Source: Akkermansia sp.
GTDB lineage: Bacteria > Verrucomicrobiota > Verrucomicrobiia > Verrucomicrobiales > Akkermansiaceae
Length of the DNA stretch: 8,750 bases
NCBI GenBank assembly: GCA_020047775.1
Contig: JAIFNK010000146.1
Coordinates: 1-8,750 of the forward strand
Direction of reading: 5' to 3'
Shown here: positions 1-5,356 of the stretch, piece by piece
Position numbering within the stretch: position 1 is the first letter of the stretch
How the letters are laid out: each line of letters opens with the position of its first letter
Position numbers and translations under genes: made by a program
Notes under the pieces: generated by a model
What the model saw: only the letters and a program-made list of their open reading frames with translations
Told to the model about the DNA's origin: nothing
Database searches by the model: none

Positions 1-465
1 GCGACGAATCGCGTATTCGGCATCGACAACGGCTGCGGCTGCGGTGGCGGCTTCCCGGCGCGCGCTGCGTTTTCCTCCCAGTTCCACCAATTGGATGATC
101 GAAGCGGTGAAGATCGCGGAGTCACCGCCCTTGAACTCACGGGATCCGCCAAAATCCTCGGCTTCAATCGCCAACGCTGGATTGTTAGGCAGACTGGCGG
201 CCAGGATGCGCGCGTCAGACACGCGCTTTTGTAGCGGAAAGGCCGCCATCTCGGGGTGGTATTGCAATGAATACGCACTGGCCATCGGCAAGGTGACCGG
301 ACCACTGATCGGGACCGGTGACGCGGTGGTTTCGGAATGGCTGGCGGTGTCCGTTTTCTCCACGAGGGAGGGAGCGGCACAGCTTGCGGAAAAACCGAGC
401 AAAACCGTAGCAAATGTTTTGAAAACGCCATGAGGACTGAGCGGATTTTGAATCGGGAATTTCAT
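1..465 (-). CDS. CzcC/CusC-like outer-membrane efflux protein, N-terminal part
   Basis: The open frame starts at ATG 465 and runs off the left edge (155 codons, no stop). By family this is the TolC-type outer-membrane channel of an RND heavy-metal efflux pump, the exit duct of a CzcCBA/CusCBA-like complex. Residues 1-31 look like a lipoprotein export signal: a Lys at 16, a hydrophobic run (TFATVLLGF) and SASC with Cys 29. The lipobox is weak, because Ser replaces Leu at -3. After a Ser/Thr/Pro-rich linker come a degenerate first helix (about 67-87), then LPNNPALAIEAEDFGG (about 88-103) and QLVELGGKR (about 124-132). These match the hallmark LPNPEL...EDFGG and QPLELGGKR segments of CzcC proteins. 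The start has no Shine-Dalgarno sequence. The inner-membrane and periplasmic partners would be expected beyond the left edge. The exact exported metal cannot be told. Confidence 0.82.
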   Translation of the reverse strand, partial: MKFPIQNPLSPHGVFKTFATVLLGFSASCAAPSLVEKTDTASHSETTASPVPISGPVTLPMASAYSLQYHPEMAAFPLQKRVSDARILAASLPNNPALAIEAEDFGGSREFKGGDSAIFTASIIQLVELGGKRSARREAATAAAAVVDAEYAIRR

Positions 466-554
466 GCGAAATGGAGGTGAATCGTCAAAATGGCTGTGAA
501 TGGAGTTGCATCGACATCCAATGAACACAAGATGAATCCCATCCCTGCGGCAGG

Positions 555-570
555 ATTACAGAACTGTAAT
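555..570. promoter_or_regulatory. Palindrome ATTACAGAACTGTAAT, candidate operator
   Basis: Two 7-nt arms, ATTACAG and CTGTAAT, pair perfectly around AA. It lies in the 120-nt gap between the TatD-like gene and the efflux gene, 89 nt upstream of the efflux start. The TACA/TGTA half-sites resemble those bound by BlaI/CopY-type repressors, but those usually have a 2-nt spacer and here it is 4. The arms are AT-rich and no T-run follows on either strand, so a terminator is unlikely. A control site for metal-efflux expression is inference only. Confidence 0.35.
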
Positions 571-585
571 AATTCCCCCTCTCTT

Positions 586-1389
586 TCACGGGATGCCGAA
601 CTTCGGGCACTGACTCATGAAGCGGTGCGGATTACGATAGATCAGCGCATCCACCGCATCGGCGCTGTGGCCGCGCCGGCGCATTTCCAGCGCGGTGTAG
701 GGAATCGAGAGCGGTATGCTCACTCCCCAATCGCAGGCGCTGTTCATCCACAACCTTTCGGCGCCGTAGGTCTCCACGATGTCGATGGCCCGGACCGGCG
801 AGCATTTCGAGCCAGGATAAAGCGTCATGCCCGCCCAGAATCCGGCGTCGAGCACCATCGCTACGGTGTGTTCCTCGACATGGTCGATAATGACACGTTC
901 CGGTTTGATGGCCGGATTGTTTTTCAATGCATCGAGAGTGAGGCGGGTGCCTTTGAGCTTGTCCTCCAAATGCGGAGTGTGAACCAAGATGAGTTGATCG
1001 TGACAGGCAGCCAGGTCGATGTGCATTTCAAGCACTTCGAGTTCATTGCGGCTGTTCTTGTTGAGGCCGATTTCGCCGATGCCGAGCACGTTGGGTCGGT
1101 CGATGAATTCCGGGATGAGAGAGAGCACTTCTTGCGCCAATCCGATGTCTTCCGATTCCTTCGGGTTGATGCAAAGCCAACAGAAATGCGGCAGGCCGAA
1201 CTTGGCGGCGCGCTTCGGTTCGTAGTCGGTGAGTTGGAGGAAATAGTCGTAAAAACCATCGACTGAACTCCGGTCATATCCCGCCCAGAAGGCAGGTTCG
1301 CAGACCGCAGCGCAGCCGGAGGCTACCATGCTAACGTAATCGTCAGTGGTGCGGCTGACCATGTGGGCGTGAGGTTCGATGTAACGCAT
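586..1389 (-). CDS. TatD-like metal-dependent hydrolase (TIM barrel)
   Basis: A 267-residue amidohydrolase-type enzyme. I chose ATG 1389 ([10 protein letters not shown]) because the longer frame to 1476 adds residues encoded by an intergenic heptamer repeat and by the end of the upstream gene in another frame. The metal-site pattern of the TatD superfamily is visible: HxH at 7/9, Glu 106 (GIGEIGLN), His 137 (LVHTPH), His 170 (IIDH) and Asp 220 (SACDWG). All expected metal ligands are present, so the enzyme is probably active. It differs from DNase-type TatD in its N-terminal IEPHAHM and the [11 protein letters not shown] segment. It resembles the TatD-like members found in ebo metabolite gene clusters (EboB type), but no other ebo gene is seen here, so the substrate is unknown. 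It sits 34 nt downstream of the 88-residue gene, probably in one transcript. Confidence 0.85.
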   Translation of the reverse strand: MRYIEPHAHMVSRTTDDYVSMVASGCAAVCEPAFWAGYDRSSVDGFYDYFLQLTDYEPKRAAKFGLPHFCWLCINPKESEDIGLAQEVLSLIPEFIDRPNVLGIGEIGLNKNSRNELEVLEMHIDLAACHDQLILVHTPHLEDKLKGTRLTLDALKNNPAIKPERVIIDHVEEHTVAMVLDAGFWAGMTLYPGSKCSPVRAIDIVETYGAERLWMNSACDWGVSIPLSIPYTALEMRRRGHSADAVDALIYRNPHRFMSQCPKFGIP

Positions 1390-1392
1390 TGG

Positions 1393-1425
1393 GATTGGAG
1401 ATTGAAGATTGAAGATTGGAGATTT
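1393..1425. repeat. Heptamer tandem repeat, block A
   Basis: Four contiguous 7-nt units on the plus strand (GATTGGA, GATTGAA, GATTGAA, GATTGGA; 1393-1420) are followed by a partial GATTT. The block fills nearly all of the 34-nt gap between the 88-residue gene and the TatD-like gene and touches the stop codon of the former. The unit is close to those at 7723-7757 and 8128-8162. Confidence 0.75.
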
Positions 1426-1690
1426 AAAGAGCCCCTGGCCAGGCACCACATGCGCCTTGGGTGAAAGCTGCAGCAATCGGTTCTTGCGTGGGGTCGCTGA
1501 AGGTTAGCAGAATGCGGCTCGCCGTGTGAGGTTCTTGTTTGCAAGCCTCCAGCATCGCGCGACGAAAGGCGTCCATGCGGAAATCATCATCGCCTTCCGA
1601 CCGCGCCAGTCGGTCTAAAAAGGCTCCTATATCGATCAGCTTATGGCGCGCCTCTACAAAATCGAGGTCAAGTATTTCTTGTTTTTTCAT
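1424..1690 (-). CDS. Small acidic protein of unknown function, upstream of TatD-like hydrolase
   Basis: An 88-residue frame from ATG 1690 to TAA 1424. I do not recognise the family. The first 52 residues look like an amphipathic helical region ([22 protein letters not shown], given here as residues 11-32, then [17 protein letters not shown]). The C-terminal part reads [17 protein letters not shown] and ends in [10 protein letters not shown]. No signal peptide or membrane segment is seen, so it is probably cytoplasmic. Composition is protein-like and GC usage matches its neighbours, which argues for a real gene. It lies 34 nt upstream of the TatD-like hydrolase on the same strand, so a partner or accessory role to that enzyme is plausible but unproven. 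There is no Shine-Dalgarno sequence before the start. Confidence 0.65.
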   Translation of the reverse strand: MKKQEILDLDFVEARHKLIDIGAFLDRLARSEGDDDFRMDAFRRAMLEACKQEPHTASRILLTFSDPTQEPIAAAFTQGACGAWPGAL

Positions 1691-1750
1691 AGTATTCTGA
1701 TGGACTTAGATTCTAGGCATTGTGAACAACCGCAGTGAAAGTTAAGTGGA

Positions 1751-1776
1751 AGCAGGATTGAATTGAATTTTGATAT
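1751..1776. repeat. AT-rich ATTGA-type repeat, possible decayed heptamer block
   Basis: The spacer just after the NifX-like stop codon contains GATTGAATTGAATTTTGATA, with ATTGA/TTGA repeated four times. It resembles the TTGRA-type heptamer blocks elsewhere in the window, but the 7-nt period is not clean. It may be a degenerate relative or simply AT-rich spacer. Confidence 0.25.
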
Positions 1777-2133
1777 TTATGGAATGATTCTTTCGAGGTT
1801 TTTCGCGACATAGCGGGCAACCAGTTGTGTGGGAGGCCGCCTTTCAGGGGTCGCCACGACCTCGATCCCGAGGTTCCGCAGGCGTAACGCCATGTGCTGC
1901 CCGACAGCCCCCGCGATCACCACCTGGCAATCGTGCAGCAGTCCGGCGAGTTCGGCATGGTCGTCGCAAACCTCGCCAGGAACGTCATGCCGCACACGGT
2001 AAAAGGGCCCGCGGATGTCATTTCCAGATACGTCAAACAGCGCGAATTTGACCGTGCGTCCGAGACGTAACGTCAATACGTTTTCTTTCACCTCTTCGGC
2101 TACAGCCACACGCATTTGGGTTTCGACTGCCAT
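1777..2133 (-). CDS. NifX/NifB-type iron-molybdenum cofactor domain protein
   Basis: 118 residues from ATG 2133. It has the fold signature of the dinitrogenase iron-molybdenum cofactor family (COG1433, stand-alone NifX-like). Features are an N-terminal strand (MRVAVAEE), LGRTVKFALFDVSG (about 24-37) in the place of the usual GRA.FFLIYD segment, and the conserved LLHDCQVVIAGAVGQHMALRLRNLGIEVV core (given as residues 65-93). Such proteins bind Fe-S or Fe-Mo clusters or their precursors. Outside nitrogen fixers their role is largely unknown, and no nif genes are visible here. The gene follows the DUF134 regulator by 47 nt on the same strand, a pairing common in bacteria and archaea, so the two are probably co-transcribed and functionally linked. 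Confidence 0.82.
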   Translation of the reverse strand: MAVETQMRVAVAEEVKENVLTLRLGRTVKFALFDVSGNDIRGPFYRVRHDVPGEVCDDHAELAGLLHDCQVVIAGAVGQHMALRLRNLGIEVVATPERRPPTQLVARYVAKNLERIIP

Positions 2134-2136
2134 CTT

Positions 2137-2158
2137 GTTTTAAGCATACGCTCAAAAC
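2137..2158. promoter_or_regulatory. Inverted repeat directly upstream of the NifX-like start
   Basis: Arms GTTTTAAGC and GCTCAAAAC (plus strand) flank ATAC. Eight of nine positions pair in DNA; read as minus-strand RNA the ninth is a G-U pair. The hairpin ends three bases upstream of the ATG at 2133, so it could be an operator for the neighbouring regulator or a fold limiting translation. Neither is proven. Confidence 0.35.
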
Positions 2159-2180
2159 CTGGACCCAGCAAGGCGAATTT

Positions 2181-2525
2181 TCAGATTGTGCTCCGATCCT
2201 TGCCACATCTCACTTTTCCGCTCTTGGCGGGCGTTTCAAGATGAATCACGCCACCTTCAATCCGGATCGCCATCCCCTGCGTCATGCAGGTGGCCACGGT
2301 TTGTCGGGCACTGGCCAGGATGCGGCTGAAGGTCTGGCGGGAAATTCCCATCATACGGGCCGCATCGAGGTGCGGCATGCCCTCGACATCCGCCAAGCGC
2401 AAAGCCTCGTATTGATCGAGTGGCAGAACACGCTCCTCAAGGTCACGCAGCGGGATGCCTGCCGGTTTAAAAAACACGACACCTGGAAGTGTGGCGATGC
2501 GGCGTGGACAATGTGGGCGGGCCAT
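2181..2525 (-). CDS. DUF134 family helix-turn-helix DNA-binding protein
   Basis: 114 residues from ATG 2525. The sequence follows the DUF134 (COG1342) pattern through most of its length: MARPHCPRRIATLP, FFKPAGIPLRDLEERVL (about 19-34), DQYEALRLADVEGM (about 37-50), then a sigma-70-region-4-like helix-turn-helix, HLDAARMMGISRQTFSRIL (about 52-70). After a basic helix it ends in the conserved GMAIRIEGG (about 84-92). This family is a predicted DNA-binding regulator that frequently sits beside a NifX-type cluster-binding protein, as here (47 nt downstream). It may sense cluster or metal status through its cysteines (Cys 6, 80, 107), which is inference. The short C-terminal tail after IEGG (about 22 residues) is not part of the recognisable domain. 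Confidence 0.88.
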   Translation of the reverse strand: MARPHCPRRIATLPGVVFFKPAGIPLRDLEERVLPLDQYEALRLADVEGMPHLDAARMMGISRQTFSRILASARQTVATCMTQGMAIRIEGGVIHLETPAKSGKVRCGKDRSTI

Positions 2526-2531
2526 AGATAC

Positions 2532-2561
2532 AGTCTAAATGATTAGAAAATCTTTTTGCAA
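2532..2561 (-). promoter_or_regulatory. Possible promoter of the DUF134/NifX-like operon
   Basis: Read on the minus strand, TTGCAA (2561-2556) and TAGACT (2537-2532) are spaced by 18 nt and end 6 nt before the ATG at 2525. That would give a very short or leaderless mRNA. The match to a sigma-70-like promoter is moderate. Confidence 0.25.
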
Positions 2562-2579
2562 GCGAGAAGCTGTCTCGCT
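2561..2579. promoter_or_regulatory. Perfect 7-bp inverted repeat upstream of the DUF134 gene
   Basis: AGCGAGA and TCTCGCT flank a 5-nt centre (AGCTG). It lies 35-53 nt upstream of the DUF134 start and abuts the possible -35 box. No T-run follows immediately on either strand (on the minus strand only TTGCAAAAAG), so an intrinsic terminator is less likely than an operator or an RNA hairpin. Confidence 0.35.
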
Positions 2580-2629
2580 GATAAACGAATCCGCACATAC
2601 GGTGAACAAAAGACTTTGCGCTGCCCGGA

Positions 2630-3073
2630 TCAGGGTGTCTGAAGTTCGATTTCATGAAAGGATGCCGCGTAACGGCATTGGAACGGATTTGGAGCGGTTT
2701 TATCTGAATAATTGCATGCCACACAAAGCCACATGGTCTTGCCGTCCGCGCTGACAAACTTGGCCGGCACATTCGGGAAGTAAGCCTGCGGCCCCCAGTC
2801 GCGCAGATAATGCACCATGCGATAGGGGCCGGTGATCGCATCCGCTTCATAAAATATCAGCACGTTGTATGGCAGGTTCTTCTCGCTCTCTTTGAGGCGG
2901 GCTGTCATCAGCAGGAATTTTCGGATTCCGGGCAGATAGGTGATGCTTTCGCTTCCAAAATGGTTCTTCCACTCAAGGATGGGCTGGGCGGACGTCACGC
3001 TGCTACTCCATTTCGCGATACCATTTTCGTCATGGCCGGCGAAGAACTCGTGAATGGGGTCAGGTAACGCATT
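2630..3073 (-). pseudogene. 5'-truncated remnant of a secreted beta-propeller-like protein
   Basis: The frame is open from a stop at 3076-3074 to TGA at 2630. It offers no ATG: the first usable start is GTG 2998, giving 122 residues. Family-like sequence seems to begin before that GTG, with HEFFAGHDENGIAKW encoded upstream of it. The rest reads SITYLPGIRKFLLMTARL, FYEADAITGPYRMVHYLRDWG, then FPNVPAKFVSADGKTMWLCVACNYS. This resembles the last blades of GH43/DUF4185-like propeller proteins of secreted carbohydrate-active type. The expected N-terminal two thirds and signal peptide are missing, and the upstream DNA is repeat-containing and non-coding. I therefore read it as a deletion remnant. 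A short active gene starting at GTG 2998 is the alternative. Confidence 0.5.
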
Positions 3074-3425
3074 TCAACATTTTAATTATCCAGAGCAAAT
3101 CTCCGGTTCCAATAACAGCCATTGGGCATGGATGAGTGAAGCAAGAGGAGGGTAGGTCGGGCGGTGATGAGCGGATGCCATTTGGCTGGATTGCGATTAC
3201 GGATAGATTATCTGCCAAATTCCGGGGTGAAGCAGAATCCATGCGGGAGGGGGGATGCCAGCGAAGCGGGGCTTTAAGGAGCGAGGAAGGGAAGCGGGGA
3301 TTCCCCCCGATGCATGGACGTCCCCACGCATGGACGAGACGTCCATTCCCCTTAGGGCGGTTGACTCCGAAAAAGTCATCACAGCTGCATCCGTAACGAC
3401 TGGCCTGCAATTTTCAGACCGCCGC
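3074..3425. other. Gene-free stretch with short repeats
   Basis: 352 nt between the propeller remnant and the transglutaminase stop. Frames here give arginine/proline-rich low-quality translations with no recognisable domain. It holds repeated GAAGCGGGG words (3263-3271 and 3291-3299) and a GGACGTCC-based repeat cluster (3312-3346). Read on the minus strand, TTGGAA (3112-3107), a 16-nt spacer and GATAAT (3090-3085) form a promoter-like pair that would read into the remnant. No convincing intrinsic terminator for the operon to the right was found. Confidence 0.6.
3312..3346. repeat. Nested direct and inverted repeat based on GCATGGACG
   Basis: GCATGGACG occurs at 3312-3320 and 3328-3336. ATGGACGTC (3314-3322) is inverted as GACGTCCAT (3338-3346), and ATGGACG/CGTCCAT also forms a tight 7-bp hairpin around AGA (3330-3346). 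The two inverted pairs compete for the same right arm, so two alternative hairpins are possible. Function unknown; it could be a small dispersed intergenic repeat. Confidence 0.6.
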
Positions 3426-4268
3426 TCAGATTTTCTCGACCTCCACCTCGACCTCCATCCGGCAGTGCCCGGTGCCCTGGTAGTTGCCCTGGACCGGGGC
3501 GACATCGTCGTAGTCGCGGCCTACGGAGATTTTCACGTAGCGCTCGTCGGCCAGAGTGTTGTTCGTGGGATCAAAGCCGATCCAGCCCGCGGCTGGCAGA
3601 TAGACCTCCGCCCAGGCGTGGGATGCCTGGGCACCCACCAAGGTGTCGCGCGGGCCGTTGTAAAGATACCCGGAGGCATAACGCGCCGGAATCCCCACCG
3701 ACCGGCAAAGCCCGAGCATCACATGCGTAAAATCCTGACAAACTCCGTGACGCATTTGGAAGGCCTCCTCCAGATGCGTGTTCACATTCGTCGCCCCGGG
3801 TTCGTAGCGGAATTCCTGGTGGATCCACTGCATCAGCGCGGTCGCCTGATGGAATACCGAGGGTATCGACCGCGTGATGTCGAGAGCCTCCCGCCAAACC
3901 TCCGGATGCCGGGAAACCGCGCGGCTTTCCTGAAGATACGGCCAGATCTGCTCGCGGATCGAAGGATCCCCGAACCCTTCCACCGTCGCCTCGCGGCTTG
4001 CCGCGGAGATATCCAGCGGCAGGTTGTGAACGCGGATCCGGCTCTCGATCTCAAGTCGCACGTGGGGCTCGGGAAGCTCGAAATGGTGGGTGATGTTCTG
4101 GAAAAGATCCGTGAACCGGCGCAACCGTGTCGCCGGCACCACCCGGATCAAGGCACTCAAGGTTTTCTGATAGGGAAATGTCCGGGGCTCAAGATGCAGC
4201 GTGTTGATGCTGTGCGTCGCGGGTGATCCGTAGTTGAAGGCGGTCCGGTGAAACACCGAAAGCCTCAT
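3426..4268 (-). CDS. Transglutaminase-like cysteine protease family protein
   Basis: 280 residues from ATG 4268. A GTG at 4337 would add 23 residues overlapping the alpha-E gene, but MRLSVFHRTAFNYGSPA is the typical start of this family. An N-terminal beta-rich transglutaminase_N domain (about 1-85, ending in HNLPLDISAA) is followed by the papain-like transglutaminase core. The full catalytic triad is visible: Cys 177 in GVCQDFTH, His 217 in ASHAWAEVYLP and Asp 233 in GFDPTNN. The protein has no signal peptide and is probably cytoplasmic. Length is normal for the family. It is the last gene of a three-gene operon with alpha-E and ATP-grasp proteins and probably cleaves or remodels amide bonds in their product. 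The C-terminus ends in an EVEVEVEK run, encoded by a duplicated 12-nt unit. Confidence 0.9.
   Translation of the reverse strand: MRLSVFHRTAFNYGSPATHSINTLHLEPRTFPYQKTLSALIRVVPATRLRRFTDLFQNITHHFELPEPHVRLEIESRIRVHNLPLDISAASREATVEGFGDPSIREQIWPYLQESRAVSRHPEVWREALDITRSIPSVFHQATALMQWIHQEFRYEPGATNVNTHLEEAFQMRHGVCQDFTHVMLGLCRSVGIPARYASGYLYNGPRDTLVGAQASHAWAEVYLPAAGWIGFDPTNNTLADERYVKISVGRDYDDVAPVQGNYQGTGHCRMEVEVEVEKI
3437..3460. repeat. 12-nt tandem duplication in the transglutaminase C-terminus
   Basis: CTCGACCTCCAC is followed directly by CTCGACCTCCAT. It encodes the alternating Glu-Val tail (residues about 271-278). In-frame slippage would change tail length without breaking the gene. Confidence 0.6.
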
Positions 4269-4303
4269 GCCAAGCGTGGATGCCACCGGGTCACTCGGAC
4301 TGT

Positions 4304-5347
4304 TCACGATGACGATTGCTGTTGTTCCATGCGCCACAGCGCAGCGTCTGACAGAGTCGGAGGCTTGGCCCCGGGACTGATCTGGACGCGCTCGGGCATC
4401 AGCACGTAGGTCTCGAAGATTTCACCGCCGATGTGGTTGAAGCGCCCTTGGAGAGCGTCGAGATAATCGTGCAGTCCGCTTTCAAAAACATCCGCCGTCG
4501 AACCGAAGTTGAGATCGGATAACAAGCGCCCGGACTCGCGCTCCGCCTCGTTGGAAAACGAGCCGCGCGGCGTTCCGGAGATCAAATGCAGGCTGCGGTC
4601 CACCTTGTCGATGCAGTAGCGGACCGACCGCGGGAAGTCCTTGGAGAAAATCAGGAAATCCACCACGCTCTCCGCCGTGATTTCACGCCGCGCGGCGCGG
4701 AACGCTCCCATCGCGCCGCAGGACCGGAGGATGGCGGTCCAGTGAAGAATCCCCGGAGAAATCGCATCCTGTCCGTCGGCCGCCGCCGGGAGGTAACTCG
4801 AAACATCCAGGAAGCGCGTCGTCTTGTCCGCCCGTTCCAAATGCCGCCCCAGATCCATGAAGTCCCACGCCTGGTTGCGCGAGGTGGTGGAGGCGGCGAT
4901 GCCGAGAAACGTCATCGCGGCCCGCCGGATGTTTTCATAATACCGCGGCGGATCGACATCGAAAAGTTTCTGCGCCTCATCGGAGCGGGAAAACAGATAG
5001 AGCGCGTTCAGCTCCTCCCACAGCTCGTCCGACAACTGGTCGCGGACGGTGCGCGCGTTCTCCCGCGCCAGGGCGATGCAGGAGGTGATGCTGTTAGGAT
5101 TCTTCGGGTCATTGGTCAGGAACCGGATGACTTCCGCGCTGCCGGTCTCATCGTAGAGCTTGGCGAAGGCGTCCTCATCCCCGGTGCTGAGAATGATCGG
5201 CTGCCAGAAACCACGCAGGCGCTCGCTGTCGAGGCTTTCGAAGTCCAGCAACAGCTGTTGGTTCACATCGATCAACCGCGCGAGGTTGTCGGCCCGCTCC
5301 ACATAGCGGACCATCCAGTATAACGTATTGGCGACTCGGGAGAGCAT
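4304..5347 (-). CDS. Alpha-E domain protein (DUF403)
   Basis: 347 residues from ATG 5347. The N-terminus MLSRVANTLYWMVRYVERADNLARLIDV (given as residues 1-28) is the hallmark of alpha-E proteins. An all-helical body follows, with SITSCIALARENARTVRDQL (about 86-105), WDFMDLGRHLERADKTTRFL (about 161-180) and KDFPRSVRYCIDKVDRSL (about 236-253). The paired glutamate/arginine motifs (YVERADN and HLERADK) give the family its name. The biochemical role is unknown; it is predicted to work with the ATP-grasp enzyme encoded 9 nt upstream. It is somewhat longer than the usual 310 or so residues because of a tail after about residue 317. The transglutaminase ATG lies 35 nt beyond its stop, so all three are very likely translated from one mRNA. 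Confidence 0.92.
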   Translation of the reverse strand: MLSRVANTLYWMVRYVERADNLARLIDVNQQLLLDFESLDSERLRGFWQPIILSTGDEDAFAKLYDETGSAEVIRFLTNDPKNPNSITSCIALARENARTVRDQLSDELWEELNALYLFSRSDEAQKLFDVDPPRYYENIRRAAMTFLGIAASTTSRNQAWDFMDLGRHLERADKTTRFLDVSSYLPAAADGQDAISPGILHWTAILRSCGAMGAFRAARREITAESVVDFLIFSKDFPRSVRYCIDKVDRSLHLISGTPRGSFSNEAERESGRLLSDLNFGSTADVFESGLHDYLDALQGRFNHIGGEIFETYVLMPERVQISPGAKPPTLSDAALWRMEQQQSSS

Positions 5348-5356
5348 AAATTTTGA

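Noticed and set aside
44..433. 129-codon plus-strand frame at the left edge
   Set aside because: The opposite strand encodes the CzcC hallmark segments in an uninterrupted frame that runs off the edge.
555..570. Intrinsic terminator for the TatD-like gene
   Set aside because: The dyad is AT-rich, short and not followed by a T-run on the minus strand.
490..1266. 258-codon plus-strand frame preceded by a perfect GGAGGTGA 9 nt before its ATG
   Set aside because: Most of it is antisense to the TatD-like hydrolase, whose conserved metal ligands fix the minus strand as coding. The translation has no recognisable domain. Given that real genes here lack such sites, the ribosome-site match is probably chance.
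3060..3410. 116-codon minus-strand frame in the gap beside the propeller remnant
   Set aside because: Low-complexity Arg/Pro/Ser-rich translation crossing the repeat cluster, with no recognisable domain and no start signal.
3255..4226. 323-codon plus-strand frame
   Set aside because: Antisense to the transglutaminase-like gene, which has a full catalytic triad. The translation is rich in Arg, His and Gly with no domain.
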